Assembly (NCBI RefSeq): GCF_020010925.1
Contig: NZ_JAGJBZ010000005.1
Location: 1 to 64,000, forward strand
DNA from: Streptomyces griseiscabiei
Lineage (GTDB): Bacteria; Actinomycetota; Actinomycetes; Streptomycetales; Streptomycetaceae
Length of the DNA stretch: 64,000 nt
Reading direction: 5' to 3'
In this document: in pieces, positions 15,162 through 23,346 of the stretch
How positions within the stretch are numbered: position 1 is the stretch's first letter
Layout of the letters: every line of letters begins with the position of its first letter
Translations under genes and position numbers: made by a program
Notes under the pieces: generated by a model
The model's input: only the letters and a program-made list of their open reading frames with translations
Databases searched by the model: none
Told to the model about the DNA's origin: nothing

Positions 15162-15299
15162 CCCGGAGGCCGCCAGCCTTCGCGCGGCCTGACCTGTCCG
15201 GCTTTCCGGGCCGCCCCGCCGGTCTTCCTCACCGCTGTGGGCGGGACGTCGGGTGACTTCTCGTGCGCCCCGGGACCCCGGCCGTAGGGCTGCGCGGGC

Positions 15300-15670
15300 C
15301 AGCGGCCGGCGGCCGTCATGTCACCTCGCTGAAGGGGCCGACCGCAAAGGGCCTCGGGAAACAGCCCGGCTCGCCAGCCCGTTTGCAGCGGTCTGCGCTG
15401 CCTCGGAGCAGCGCGTAGCAAGGGGCGCTGTGTCGCGATCTCTTGGGGGGTGCCGGCCACCGTGCTGCGCCTGCTGGACTTCGGTGCTGCACCAGGCAAA
15501 TGAGCAGGTCACGCTCGCAGCGCGGCGCAGCGTGGCGGCTGGTGCCCAGGGTGTTGCCGACAGCCCTCGCGACGGCGTGCCCGAGGCTCGGAGGATCTTG
15601 GTGCTGCATCTGCTGCCTCGCGAGCAGCAAGGGTGTGGGGCGCGGCACGGGTCTGCTGCATGGCGCTCCT
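15300..15670 (+). repeat. GCTGC/GCAGC-rich non-coding patch, locus 4
   Basis: Between the gene ending at 15161 and promoter L there is no credible gene. GCTGC(A) or GCAGC recurs at least ten times (for example near 15386, 15463, 15486, 15601, 15656), and GAGCAGGTCACGCTCGCAGC near 15503 resembles the GCAGGTCAG junctions of loci 1-3. Confidence 0.45.
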
Positions 15671-15687
15671 CCACACCGTTGACCCCT

Positions 15688-15775
15688 CAATATTGCCCCA
15701 CCCCCCTTTATGGAGTACATTTGAGTTATCGGGTTCGGTGAAGCAAGCACCGGGCCGGAGACACCACGGATACCC
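15688..15775 (+). promoter_or_regulatory. Leader promoter L with GCAAG-loop hairpin
   Basis: TTGCCC (15693-15698), 17 bp, TACATT (15716-15721), then stem 15732-15740 / 15748-15756 (9 bp, two G-U) with loop AAGCAAG, ACACCACGGA, GAGGAG and ATG 15797. Confidence 0.87.
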
Positions 15776-15796
15776 CCGCCCCGAGGAGCCCTGCTC

Positions 15797-16189
15797 ATGG
15801 CCGTCGCCGACGTCGCGTTCATCCCGGTCATCGTGACCGCCCGCCCCCTGACCGACTCCGGGGGCTTCGCCTACCAGCAGCCGCTGGCCGACGCGGCCGC
15901 GCTGCGCGTGGTCGCCGCTCGTGACGTCCGGCCGGGCGACTGGTACCTCGGCGACTGCGAGCAGCCGACCGCCGCGCGGCGCGGGATGTTCTGGGGCGTG
16001 CACACCTTCGCCACCTTCGAGGCCGTGCCCGCGATGGACCGGGCGGGCGAGTCGGTGGCGCTGGACGGGGAGTCCTTCGTGTGGCGGCCGGACGAGCTCG
16101 TCATGGTCATCACTGCCGCACCTCTCCCCGCGCCGGGCGCAGCAGCCTGCCCCGGTGCGCCGCGTCCGGCGTTCACCCTCGCTGTCTGA
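15797..16189 (+). CDS. Hypothetical protein, 130 aa
   Basis: ATG at 15797 after GAGGAG. A beta-rich protein beginning MAVADVAFIPVIVTARPL, with RPGDWYLGDCEQP and FVWRPDELVMVI, suggesting a small barrel or SH3-like fold. Single gene of the promoter L unit, closed by a 10-bp hairpin that is itself a GGGGACACCACG element. Function unknown. Confidence 0.72.
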   Translation: MAVADVAFIPVIVTARPLTDSGGFAYQQPLADAAALRVVAARDVRPGDWYLGDCEQPTAARRGMFWGVHTFATFEAVPAMDRAGESVALDGESFVWRPDELVMVITAAPLPAPGAAACPGAPRPAFTLAV

Positions 16190-16201
16190 TCCGACGGCGC
16201 C

Positions 16202-16234
16202 CGCGGGGGACACCACGTCCCCCGCGCAGGTCAG
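16202..16234 (+). repeat. GGGGACACCACGTCC element, copy 5, as a perfect hairpin
   Basis: Stem 16202-16211 / 16217-16226 (10 bp) with loop ACCAC, 13 bases after a stop codon, followed directly by CAGGTCAG (16227-16234). The best-folded member of the family; it probably also terminates the promoter L transcript. Confidence 0.7.
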
Positions 16235-16381
16235 CCCCGCTGGCCTCCCCCTTGGCCTTCGGCCGCTCCCCCCGCACCCAAGGCTGCGGCTGCTCCTGCG
16301 CACGGTCTGACCCCAGCCCCGGCGCAGCCCGTCTCCGGGTGGGCCGTCTCCTCCCCTGCTCCTCTATCGAAAGCGACCTGC

Positions 16382-17575
16382 GTGGACACCCGCCCCCTCG
16401 ATTCCTTTCCCTCGTTCCAGCTGCGGCCCGCTGGGCCGCAGGACCACGATGTCCTGACTCAGGACGGCCGCGCCGTGGGCCAGGTCCACTCCTCCAGCGC
16501 CGGACACCGCGCACGCGTCGGCCGCGATGCGGGACCGGTCCGGCCGAGCCTGCTGGGCGCGGGCGATGACGCCGCCATGTTCCACATCGCCGTCCACGGA
16601 TTGCCCGACGAGCTGGCCACTGCTTACTCCGGCGCCCCCGAGGCGCGGGTCGCCGTCAGCCTCATCCCGCTGCAGCGCCAGGAACTCATCGACAGCGCCG
16701 CCCGGGTCTTCACCTTCTACGCCCTGCGCCAGCCGTCCGTCGCCGCCATCCTCGAAGGGCTCAAGACCGTCGGGCGGGAGCTCGACGCGGTGCACAGCCG
16801 GACCGGGTGCCGGCGGATCGCGCGACTGATCCCGCTGGTTCAGGCGCCCGCCCGGGTCCTGCTGTCCGAGTCGACCGGCGACGCCCGGGACTGGCTCGCC
16901 CTGCCGCTGTCACGCCTGTTGACCTTCTGCCACCAGGCCCGCGCCCGGCTGGAGGCGACCGCAGCCCAGCCTCCGGCCGGCTTGTACGGACGGTATGCCG
17001 CGCGGCACGGCGCCGACGCTGATCTGGCCACGCTCCACCGGATCTGGCGGAGCTTGCAGGAGACACCTTCGCCGGGAATGGACCGGTCCGACATCGACGC
17101 GGCCATGGCTGCCCTGCCCTTGGACAAGTTCGCCGGATCAGCGCGGAACTGCCGTGCGACGGCGGCCCGGTTGAAGGCCGTTCGGACCGCTGCCGAGAGC
17201 GCCACCCCGCCGGCCCCGGCCCGCCGCGGGGGCGAGACCGGCTGCCTGCTGCGGGAAATGTCAGCTCTCGCTGCCGAGACTGGAAAGCGGCTGGAGGCCA
17301 CCGCCCTGGTGCTCGACGACACCGGCCGCCTGGGCACCGTCCGCGACATCAATGACGCGCTCAGCCGCGCCCGGATCGGCGTCCCGACCGTGTCCGGCGA
17401 GCAGTCCGTCCGTATCGGCGCCACGGACCTCGGCCCGGTGCGCCGCACCGCCGACGGCCGGTGGACGGGACCGGGCATCACGGAGCCGTTCCACTCCCCC
17501 GAGGGCGCGGCTGCGGCGCTGGTCCTCACGCACCTCGCGCAGGCGGAGACGGCACGCCAGCACCGCACTTCCTAG
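16382..17575 (+). CDS. Hypothetical protein, 397 aa
   Basis: GTG at 16382; a GAAAG lies about nine bases upstream. The first 60 residues are polar; then comes an alpha-helical body with charged helices (residues 70-330, for example QRQELIDSAARVFTFYAL and LEATAALPP-type segments), then a beta-rich end with IGATDLGPVRRTADGRW and a helix AAALVLTHLAQAE. The last part resembles the small DNA-mimic or binding tails of plasmid proteins only superficially. No family or catalytic motif. It lacks a leader-type promoter. Confidence 0.7.
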   Translation: MDTRPLDSFPSFQLRPAGPQDHDVLTQDGRAVGQVHSSSAGHRARVGRDAGPVRPSLLGAGDDAAMFHIAVHGLPDELATAYSGAPEARVAVSLIPLQRQELIDSAARVFTFYALRQPSVAAILEGLKTVGRELDAVHSRTGCRRIARLIPLVQAPARVLLSESTGDARDWLALPLSRLLTFCHQARARLEATAAQPPAGLYGRYAARHGADADLATLHRIWRSLQETPSPGMDRSDIDAAMAALPLDKFAGSARNCRATAARLKAVRTAAESATPPAPARRGGETGCLLREMSALAAETGKRLEATALVLDDTGRLGTVRDINDALSRARIGVPTVSGEQSVRIGATDLGPVRRTADGRWTGPGITEPFHSPEGAAAALVLTHLAQAETARQHRTS

Positions 17576-17636
17576 CCCTCTCGCCGACCTGGCGCTGGCC
17601 CGCTGGCGCCTCGCCCCGTACCCCCTGACCCGTTCG

Positions 17637-17697
17637 ACCCTAATACCTTGACCGTGCAACCCTTTCTGAGTACATTAGTGATCAGTTCAGGGATCAC
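17637..17697 (+). promoter_or_regulatory. Leader-family promoter M with a different hairpin
   Basis: CGACCCTAATACC, TTGACC (17648-17653), 17 bp, TACATT (17671-17676). The GCAAG hairpin is replaced by GTGATC (17678-17683) pairing with 17692-17697 across an 8-nt loop, starting at the AGTGA of the promoter itself. Confidence 0.8.
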
Positions 17698-17719
17698 CCA
17701 CCCCCAGGAGGCACACCAC

Positions 17720-18271
17720 ATGAGCGCCAGCGAGTCGACGAACCCGGAGACCCAGGCCCGCCACGACCGCGTCCGCACGGTGTGCCGCAAGCTCATCGAA
17801 ACGGAGGCGGCCACCCTGGCGATCACGCACGACCAGTACACCGACCGCTTCGGCTTCATGCCGGACCTGCTCCTGCGGGCACTGTGGAGCGGCCTCGGCG
17901 AGGGCAACCACCTCATGACCATGCATCTCCAGCACGAGGGCGAGCTGGGCGAGGAGCCGCTGTTCGCACGCTTGATGGTGACGGACGGAACGAAGGTCAC
18001 CGCCGAGGACGACTTGATGCGCTACGTGGCCACCGCCTCGCGCGCGCTGGAACTCGGCGCAGCCGTCACCGTGCACACGAAGAACGACGACGGGTCTTTC
18101 CTGCTCAGGGCCTGGGTGGTGGACGGCGGGAGGATCGAACCGCTGACCTGGCAGGAGGCGTTCGAGATGTCTTCCATCTACGACGGGCCGGTGAAGGACT
18201 ACGCGGACGCGTTCGAGCCGGAGCTCCATCTGCACCGCGTCGCCTCGGTGAAGCTCGTCGGCGGCAAGTAG
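17720..18271 (+). CDS. Hypothetical protein, 183 aa
   Basis: ATG at 17720 with AGGAGG at 17706-17711. Helical N-terminus (HDRVRTVCRKLIETEAATL) then alternating beta strands (FARLMVTDGTKV, SFLLRAWVVDGG) and a final region with YDGPVKDYADAFEPE. Soluble; function unknown. First gene of the promoter M operon. Confidence 0.73.
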   Translation: MSASESTNPETQARHDRVRTVCRKLIETEAATLAITHDQYTDRFGFMPDLLLRALWSGLGEGNHLMTMHLQHEGELGEEPLFARLMVTDGTKVTAEDDLMRYVATASRALELGAAVTVHTKNDDGSFLLRAWVVDGGRIEPLTWQEAFEMSSIYDGPVKDYADAFEPELHLHRVASVKLVGGK

Positions 18272-18320
18272 TCCGCCGCGGCACGCCACCATCCCGCACA
18301 CCGAACCACTGAGGAGCACC

Positions 18321-19139
18321 GTGACCCCGCCCACCCTGCCGCTGGTTCTGACCGCTTCCGGAATCGCCGCATCCCTTACCCTCGCCGACGCGTGGGCCCA
18401 GGTGAAGCGCATCTGGCACCCGGAGCCGTTCACCTTCGAAGCGGGCACTCTGGGCGATGACATGATCTCGGTCTCCTGGGTGCGCCGGTTCCCCGAATGC
18501 GGCTGCACGGCCCAGGTGTGGGCCGACAACGGGCTCATCCTCACCCCGCACGACCTCACGACGACCGTCTACACCCCCGAGGGCTGCTGGTCGTACAACG
18601 GCCGGTTCGAGGAGGACTACTACGTCAACGCCCAGTACTACGACTGGGACGAGCCCGACGTCTTCCGCACCCTTCGCGAGGCAGAGGACGCAGCCCGCGC
18701 CCAGCACCTCGACGTGTGCCGCGAGTACCAGCAGCACGCCGGCCCCTGCGAGAACTGCGGCGTCCTGGCGGTGGAGCACGTGTCGGACCTGTCCGGCATC
18801 GCGGACCGCTCGGAGACGGCGTGCGGGACGTTCCGTCGCGACTACACGTTCGGGATCCCGCCGAACCCTCGCCTGGCCGCCCACAACCGCCACGGCTTCC
18901 CGTTCGCCGGCATGAGCGTGCCGGAACTTCTCGCCCACATCGAGGTCGCCGTCGCCAAGGGGTACGCGCTCACGGCCGTGGAACAGCAGACCCTGGAGAC
19001 CGCCCGCGGCCTGCGTCTCGGGGACGGCGTCGACTACAAGACGCTCGACGCCCACGTGCGCACGCTCGCGCACGGCTGCGAGCACCACCTCCGCACCCTC
19101 GGCGGCATGTCCGCGAACGGCTCGGCCGCCGCCGCGTAG
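18321..19139 (+). CDS. Hypothetical protein, 272 aa, Cys-rich
   Basis: GTG at 18321 behind GAGGAG. Cys residues group as ECGCTAQ near residue 55 and CENCGV near 144, suggesting metal binding, with Tyr-rich FEEDYYVNAQYYDWDEP between. A helical C-terminal third (LLAHIEVAVAKGYALTAVEQ) ends in Ala repeats. Second gene under promoter M; 49 bases separate it from the first. Not recognised. Confidence 0.72.
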   Translation: MTPPTLPLVLTASGIAASLTLADAWAQVKRIWHPEPFTFEAGTLGDDMISVSWVRRFPECGCTAQVWADNGLILTPHDLTTTVYTPEGCWSYNGRFEEDYYVNAQYYDWDEPDVFRTLREAEDAARAQHLDVCREYQQHAGPCENCGVLAVEHVSDLSGIADRSETACGTFRRDYTFGIPPNPRLAAHNRHGFPFAGMSVPELLAHIEVAVAKGYALTAVEQQTLETARGLRLGDGVDYKTLDAHVRTLAHGCEHHLRTLGGMSANGSAAAA

Positions 19140-19180
19140 AGCCTTCTCGGGCCGCACACGCCGGACCCCGACGCCATATG

Positions 19181-19275
19181 CGACCCTCACAACTTGACGG
19201 ACGTCCCCGTATCGAGTACATTAGTGAATAGCTGATCGGGCGATGCAAGCGCCCGGCCGGCACACCACGAACCCG
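19181..19275 (+). promoter_or_regulatory. Leader promoter N with GCAAG-loop hairpin
   Basis: GCGACCCTCACAAC, TTGACG (19194-19199), 17 bp, TACATT (19217-19222), hairpin 19237-19242 / 19250-19255 with loop ATGCAAG, CACACCACGAACC, AAGGAG, ATG 19299. Confidence 0.88.
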
Positions 19276-19298
19276 TACCCGACGCAAGGAGCTCCGCC

Positions 19299-19805
19299 AT
19301 GGGACACGTCAACTACTTCGCGTACACGCCCAAGGCGGAGAACTTCCGGTCCATCTGGCTGCAGCTGCGCCTGGACGCCGCGGCGATCCTGGATCTGGTC
19401 GAACAGAGCCAGGACATCGCGCTCGCGGGCGGCGCGGGCACCGGGGTACCCCGGATCGACGAGGACGCCATCGTCTTCAACGGCCTGATGGCCGCCGACG
19501 AGGACTACGAGACCTTTGCCATCGAGCTGGACCCGGAGTTCGAGGACGAGCGGGGCTTCACCTACTCCTTCTGCAAGACCGGCTTCGCGCGGCCCAAGCC
19601 GTACGACATGGCGGTCACCGCGGTCATGCTGCGGGCCCACACCCTCGCCCCCGACTGCTTCGCGATCGACAGCGACGGCGGCTGGGACGAGGAGTGGGTG
19701 TACGCCCGCGCGATCCACCGGACGCTGTTCGGCACGGACCCCGGCATGGAGAGCCCGTTCACTTCGCCGCTCCACAAGATCGGCCCGGTCGCCGCGCGCT
19801 ACTGA
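19299..19805 (+). CDS. Hypothetical protein, 168 aa
   Basis: ATG at 19299 behind AAGGAG. It begins MGHVNYFAYTPKAENFRS, then a helix IWLQLRLDAAAILDLVEQ; the centre is strongly acidic (AADEDYETFAIELDPEFEDE) and the last third has the Trp-rich GWDEEWVYARAIH. Overall acidic and soluble. No known family. A 12-bp terminator follows its stop. Confidence 0.73.
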   Translation: MGHVNYFAYTPKAENFRSIWLQLRLDAAAILDLVEQSQDIALAGGAGTGVPRIDEDAIVFNGLMAADEDYETFAIELDPEFEDERGFTYSFCKTGFARPKPYDMAVTAVMLRAHTLAPDCFAIDSDGGWDEEWVYARAIHRTLFGTDPGMESPFTSPLHKIGPVAARY

Positions 19806-19815
19806 CCGCGCGGGT

Positions 19816-19842
19816 TGGGTGTTGCGGAGTCCGCAACACCCA
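19816..19842 (+). terminator. Hairpin terminator, 12-bp stem
   Basis: Stem 19816-19827 / 19831-19842 with loop AGT, 11 bases after the stop at 19805. Confidence 0.75.
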
Positions 19843-19892
19843 CCCGCCCCGCCATTCGATCCGCTGCACAGAGACAAGAAAGGCGCGCGCCC

Positions 19893-20501
19893 GTGTCCGT
19901 GACCTTCACCGCCGACTGGCGACCGGCCGGCCATTTCGTCGTCAGCTGCGGCTGCGAGCGGGCCACCGCTCTCGCCCCACGGCACGACACGTACGAGGAG
20001 GCCCTCGCCGCGCTCCCCGCCACCGGCTCCCGGGACCCGCTGCCCGGCTGCGCGATGCCCGACATCTGCCCGGACTACCCGCTGTACGTGCACGACGTCG
20101 ACCCCGACGGCGACATGCCGGAGGTGAACGTCTCCGAGCCCAACGCGGTGCGCCTGGCGGAGCTCCTCGGCCTTCTGGCACCGGAGTCGTCCGGCGCCGA
20201 CACGACGCCGGCACTCTGCGCCACCGCGCGCGAGGACCGCTCCCTTCCCGGCGCCGCCCCGGATTCCGCCGGGCCGTGGCACGCGGCGTGCGATGCGGGC
20301 AGGCTGCCGGCCGGGGATTTCCTCGGCCGTGTCCTGGTCGCACTCGCCCTGACCCCCGAGGACTCAGGCGTCGACGGCTACTGGAGCGGGCGCATTCACA
20401 TGGGCGGCCGCCGGGCCGGCTACCTCCAGCGTCGCCTGGCCGAGCTGCGTGATCTCGCCCAGTGGTGCGCCGACCACGGCCGCGACGTGACCTGGGGATG
20501 A
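19893..20501 (+). CDS. Hypothetical protein, 202 aa
   Basis: GTG at 19893, with AAGAAAGG about ten bases upstream. N-terminal beta region WRPAGHFVVSCGCERAT, then CAMPDICPDYP (a further Cys pair), an acidic middle, and a helical end (YLQRRLAELRDLAQWC). The stop overlaps the next start (ATGA), so the two products are probably made together. Family unknown. Confidence 0.7.
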   Translation: MSVTFTADWRPAGHFVVSCGCERATALAPRHDTYEEALAALPATGSRDPLPGCAMPDICPDYPLYVHDVDPDGDMPEVNVSEPNAVRLAELLGLLAPESSGADTTPALCATAREDRSLPGAAPDSAGPWHAACDAGRLPAGDFLGRVLVALALTPEDSGVDGYWSGRIHMGGRRAGYLQRRLAELRDLAQWCADHGRDVTWG

Positions 20502-20824
20502 CCGGTATGCCGCCCCGCCTGACCCCTCGCCGGCTCGCGGCGCTCCGCGACGCCGCCGTCCGGGCCTCCGGCAGCATCCACCCGATGCTCGTCAGCGAGG
20601 CGGACGTCCACGCGCTGGAGGTGCTCGGCCTCGCCGGGTTCCTGGACGGCTGCGGCCACCTTCTGGGCGCACCGGATGCCGGCGCCGAGCACCGCGGCCA
20701 TCCTCACCTGTTCCGGCTGACCGCCGCCGGGCGCGACGCCGTGCACGCGGCCGGCGGGCCGCTCCGCGCCCTGCGCCGCGACGGCCGGCCTCTTCCGCCA
20801 CTCGCGAGTGACCCTCAAAGTTGA
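20498..20824 (+). CDS. Small winged-helix-like protein, 108 aa, coupled
   Basis: ATG at 20498 overlaps the previous stop. The order helix (PRRLAALRDAAVR), helix (SEADVHALEVLGLAGF), then LFRLTAAGRDAVHAAGG fits a small winged-helix domain, though the recognition helix is unclear. It could be a DNA-binding regulator. Its TGA (20822-20824) lies inside the -35 hexamer of promoter O, leaving no spare bases between the transcription units. Confidence 0.62.
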   Translation: MTGMPPRLTPRRLAALRDAAVRASGSIHPMLVSEADVHALEVLGLAGFLDGCGHLLGAPDAGAEHRGHPHLFRLTAAGRDAVHAAGGPLRALRRDGRPLPPLASDPQS

Positions 20825-20880
20825 CACTAAACCCCCTCATGAGAACATTAGAGAACCCGAGAGGGTGGAAAGAATCACCA
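20811..20880 (+). promoter_or_regulatory. Leader-family promoter O, variant loop, overlapping a stop codon
   Basis: GACCCTCAAAG, TTGACA (20821-20826, overlapping the upstream TGA), 17 bp with CCCCCTCATG, AACATT (20844-20849). Hairpin GGTG (20864-20867) with CACC (20876-20879) and loop GAAAGAAT instead of GCAAG. Confidence 0.72.
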
Positions 20881-20923
20881 AGTCCCGCCCTGAGCTGCCA
20901 ATACGTCCACCCGGAGTCCCCTC

Positions 20924-21913
20924 ATGAAGAACATCGCAGAGGTTAAGGCGGCCTTCGCGGCGCTGCCCGAGCGTGTCACCGCCGCACAGATCGCCGAGGC
21001 CACCGGCCGCGCCCACATCCACAACTGGGCGAAGGACCCCACGTTTCCCGGCGGCAAGGCCGACTTCGGGGGGCGCACGGTCTACCGCGACCGCGACGCC
21101 GTGCTGGAGTGGTACGCCGACCAGTCCTTCACCCGGACCGACCGGCCGGGCCCGCGCGATCTGGCCACGAAGGTCCTTTCCGTCCAGCCCACGCAGGTGC
21201 TGCTGGACACCCTGGAACTGGCCGACCTCCTGGACCTGACGCGGCGCGCGGTGAACAAGTACGCCGAGCGCTACCCGGCGGGGAAGGTCGAGGACCCGTT
21301 CCCCCCTGCGGACGACGACGGCAAGCGTTCCTGGAGCCAGGTCAGGGCCTGGTTCCTGCGCAAGAGCGACCCGCTCCCGGTGGCGGACGAGAGCGGAGCG
21401 CGGGACTGGGCAGATCTCCGCGCCTGGCTGCTGAAGCGGGCAACGGACGGCTCGGAGCCCGTCGACGGCCGGATCTACCTGGACGAGCTGGGGCTCACCA
21501 CCGGCCAGCGCGACGTGGTCGAGCGGGCCCGGCTCGCGCGCACGGCCGGCTCGAACACGCCCGTGGAGTGGCTGGCGGAGGTGCTGCACCTGGAGGAGCC
21601 GGGCCAGACGGAGTGGCTGTCCGATCTCCTCGACCTGGAAGACGCCGGGCAGGTCGCGCTGCGCCCGCAGGCCGCCGCCGCTCCTGCGAAGGAGTCGCGC
21701 CGGCTGGGGGCCAGTGCTCTCGCCCGCGAGTTCGGTCTCAACATCGAGTCGCTCAAGCACTACGCGCGCGCCTACACCCCGGACAAGGTCGAGGACCCCT
21801 TCCCCGCCAAGGACGGCCGCCGCACCCGCGACGTCGCCGAGGTCCGCGACTGGCTGATCCGCAACCGCAAGATCCAGCCCGCCGAGCCCACCGGGGCACA
21901 GGCCGACGCCTGA
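20924..21913 (+). CDS. DNA-binding protein with three helix-turn-helix repeats, 329 aa
   Basis: ATG at 20924. Three similar modules of about 50 residues are spread over the chain: VTAAQIAEATGRAHIHNW (about residues 18-66), LELADLLDLTRRAVNKYAER (about 98-150) and ASALAREFGLNIESLKHYAR (about 266-320). Each is an excisionase/MerR-like helix-turn-helix followed by a wing-like GKVEDPFP segment and a D-V-R-x-W-helix. KVEDPFP occurs in modules 2 and 3 and KDPTFPGGKADF in module 1. A protein with three such domains can read a repeated DNA site, making it a candidate regulator of the promoter family or the iterons. It is itself expressed from promoter O. Confidence 0.75.
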   Translation: MKNIAEVKAAFAALPERVTAAQIAEATGRAHIHNWAKDPTFPGGKADFGGRTVYRDRDAVLEWYADQSFTRTDRPGPRDLATKVLSVQPTQVLLDTLELADLLDLTRRAVNKYAERYPAGKVEDPFPPADDDGKRSWSQVRAWFLRKSDPLPVADESGARDWADLRAWLLKRATDGSEPVDGRIYLDELGLTTGQRDVVERARLARTAGSNTPVEWLAEVLHLEEPGQTEWLSDLLDLEDAGQVALRPQAAAAPAKESRRLGASALAREFGLNIESLKHYARAYTPDKVEDPFPAKDGRRTRDVAEVRDWLIRNRKIQPAEPTGAQADA

Positions 21914-21981
21914 CCGTTCGCCGCGCACTCCGCCCCCTCCCCCACCGCCCTGCTGGGCACTCAGACGAAGCAGGTGATGCC

Positions 21982-22689
21982 TTGCTCGACATCGAAGCCG
22001 ACGCCCCGCTCAGCCCCGCCGACGCCGCTCACGCCGGCCGGCTCCTCGCCCTCGCCCGCTCCCTCGGGATCGACCCGCTCGACCTGGACGAGGCCGTGCA
22101 CGACGCCGCCTCGCAGTACGCCAGCGGCGCGTCCAACTCCTCCGACCGGGACGACGAGGACGCCTCCTGCGACGAGCTGCACGACGAGGCCGGCCGCCAG
22201 GCCGCCGACATCAACAACCACGGCCTGGACAAGCAGGTGGCCTACCTCGTCGCGCAGTCCGGACACAAGGAGACCGAGCAGATCATCCGCCAGGTCGGCG
22301 GCATGAAGCAGTCCGAACCGGCCTCGACCGATCCGGACGAGATCACCGAACTGCGCGGCGTGTTCTCCGACGGGTACGCCGCCGACGACATCAACCGCGT
22401 GTTCGGCGTCATCGAGGATGTATACGGCCAGAGGCTGGTATGCCGCTGGGAGCTCTTCGACGAAGAGTGGTACCGGGGGAACTCCGAGTTCTACTTCGAG
22501 GACGGCGACGCGTACTACTACGACGCCGGCATCTACTCCTGGCTGAGCGGCGCCCCGGACGCCCCCGTCGACCTGGGCAATCCCTCGCAGTGGCGCGGCA
22601 AGCGGGTTCCGGACTCTGACGCCGAGGGCCCGCAGCACGCCGCCACCGACGACGGGATGCACAACGTCGCCCTCGCCGACACCGAATGA
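21982..22689 (+). CDS. Hypothetical acidic protein, 235 aa
   Basis: The coding frame begins at TTG 21982 (LLDIEADAPLSPADAAH) with AGGTG a few bases upstream; there is no ATG or GTG alternative. Helical N-terminal half (LLALARSLGIDPLDLDEAVH, then NNHGLDKQVAYLVAQSGH), then an aromatic/acidic region (EWYRGNSEFYFEDGDAYYYD). Highly acidic. Probably co-transcribed with the HTH-repeat gene 68 bases upstream. No family. Confidence 0.7.
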   Translation: MLDIEADAPLSPADAAHAGRLLALARSLGIDPLDLDEAVHDAASQYASGASNSSDRDDEDASCDELHDEAGRQAADINNHGLDKQVAYLVAQSGHKETEQIIRQVGGMKQSEPASTDPDEITELRGVFSDGYAADDINRVFGVIEDVYGQRLVCRWELFDEEWYRGNSEFYFEDGDAYYYDAGIYSWLSGAPDAPVDLGNPSQWRGKRVPDSDAEGPQHAATDDGMHNVALADTE

Positions 22690-22714
22690 CCCTCCCCGCC
22701 TGTCCGGAGCGGTC

Positions 22715-22726
22715 GGGGACACCACG
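22715..22726 (+). repeat. GGGGACACCACG intergenic element, copy 6
   Basis: GGGGAC (22715-22720) pairs with GTTTCC (22726-22731) through two G-U pairs across loop ACCAC, 26 bases after a stop codon. Confidence 0.6.
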
Positions 22727-22759
22727 TTTCCTCCATGACCGCCCGGTGTCCGGCGCACA

Positions 22760-22789
22760 GAAGCCCCGTCCCGCAAGGGACGGGGCTTC
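22760..22789 (+). terminator. Hairpin terminator, 13-bp stem, GCAA loop
   Basis: Perfect stem 22760-22772 / 22777-22789 with loop GCAA, located after the 22689 stop and upstream of a convergent minus-strand gene. The rest of 22790-22976 shows nothing. Confidence 0.8.
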
Positions 22790-22976
22790 GCCATGGTGCC
22801 GGGCCGCTACAGTTGGCGGTGCGTTGGCCTCGTCCCAGCCGCCTCGGCGGCCTGGGCGGCGGCTTTCGTGGTAAGGGGCCGGACGGTCTTGCAAACCCCC
22901 TTCTTCACCGGAGGGGGAGACTTCGGTCTGCTGTCCGGCCCCGCTTCTTCTGTCCGCAGGCCGCGGACCCTGCTCG

Positions 22977-23207
22977 CTACGCCGTCGGCTCTTCCCGCCG
23001 CTCCGCCCGCTCACGCATCCACCGGCGCCAGCCGTCCCACGCGAGCCACCCGGTGCACGCCACGACGACCGTGATCGCCGTCCACGTGCCTGCGGCCTGC
23101 TGAGCCGAGTTGGCCACCAGCGCGGCCGCGAAGGCCACCACGCCGACGACCACGACCGCAATCGCGACGGCCTGGCTCTTGGCCGGCCTCTGCCTACGCC
23201 CCACCAT
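22977..23207 (-). CDS. Small two-helix membrane protein, 76 aa
   Basis: ATG at 23207 with GGAGGAG eight bases upstream on the minus strand. Two hydrophobic segments (AVAIAVVVVGVVAFAAALVA at about 13-32 and WTAITVVVACTGWLAW near 42-57) are bracketed by basic ends (VGRRQRPAKS, RRWMRERAERRE), implying both termini are cytoplasmic. It is the only minus-strand gene in 3-31 kb. Function unknown. Confidence 0.72.
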   Translation of the reverse strand: MVGRRQRPAKSQAVAIAVVVVGVVAFAAALVANSAQQAAGTWTAITVVVACTGWLAWDGWRRWMRERAERREEPTA

Positions 23208-23346
23208 GATTCTCCTCCGAGGACTCTCCTGCGCCACGAGTGAGTGTCCCGCACGCCCTTCCCGCTGCCCCGCCGGTTGACGATTTGTTCTCCGACGGGG
23301 CCTTTTTGCATGTCCGCGGGGGTGCTGGGGGCGGCACTCTCATTCG

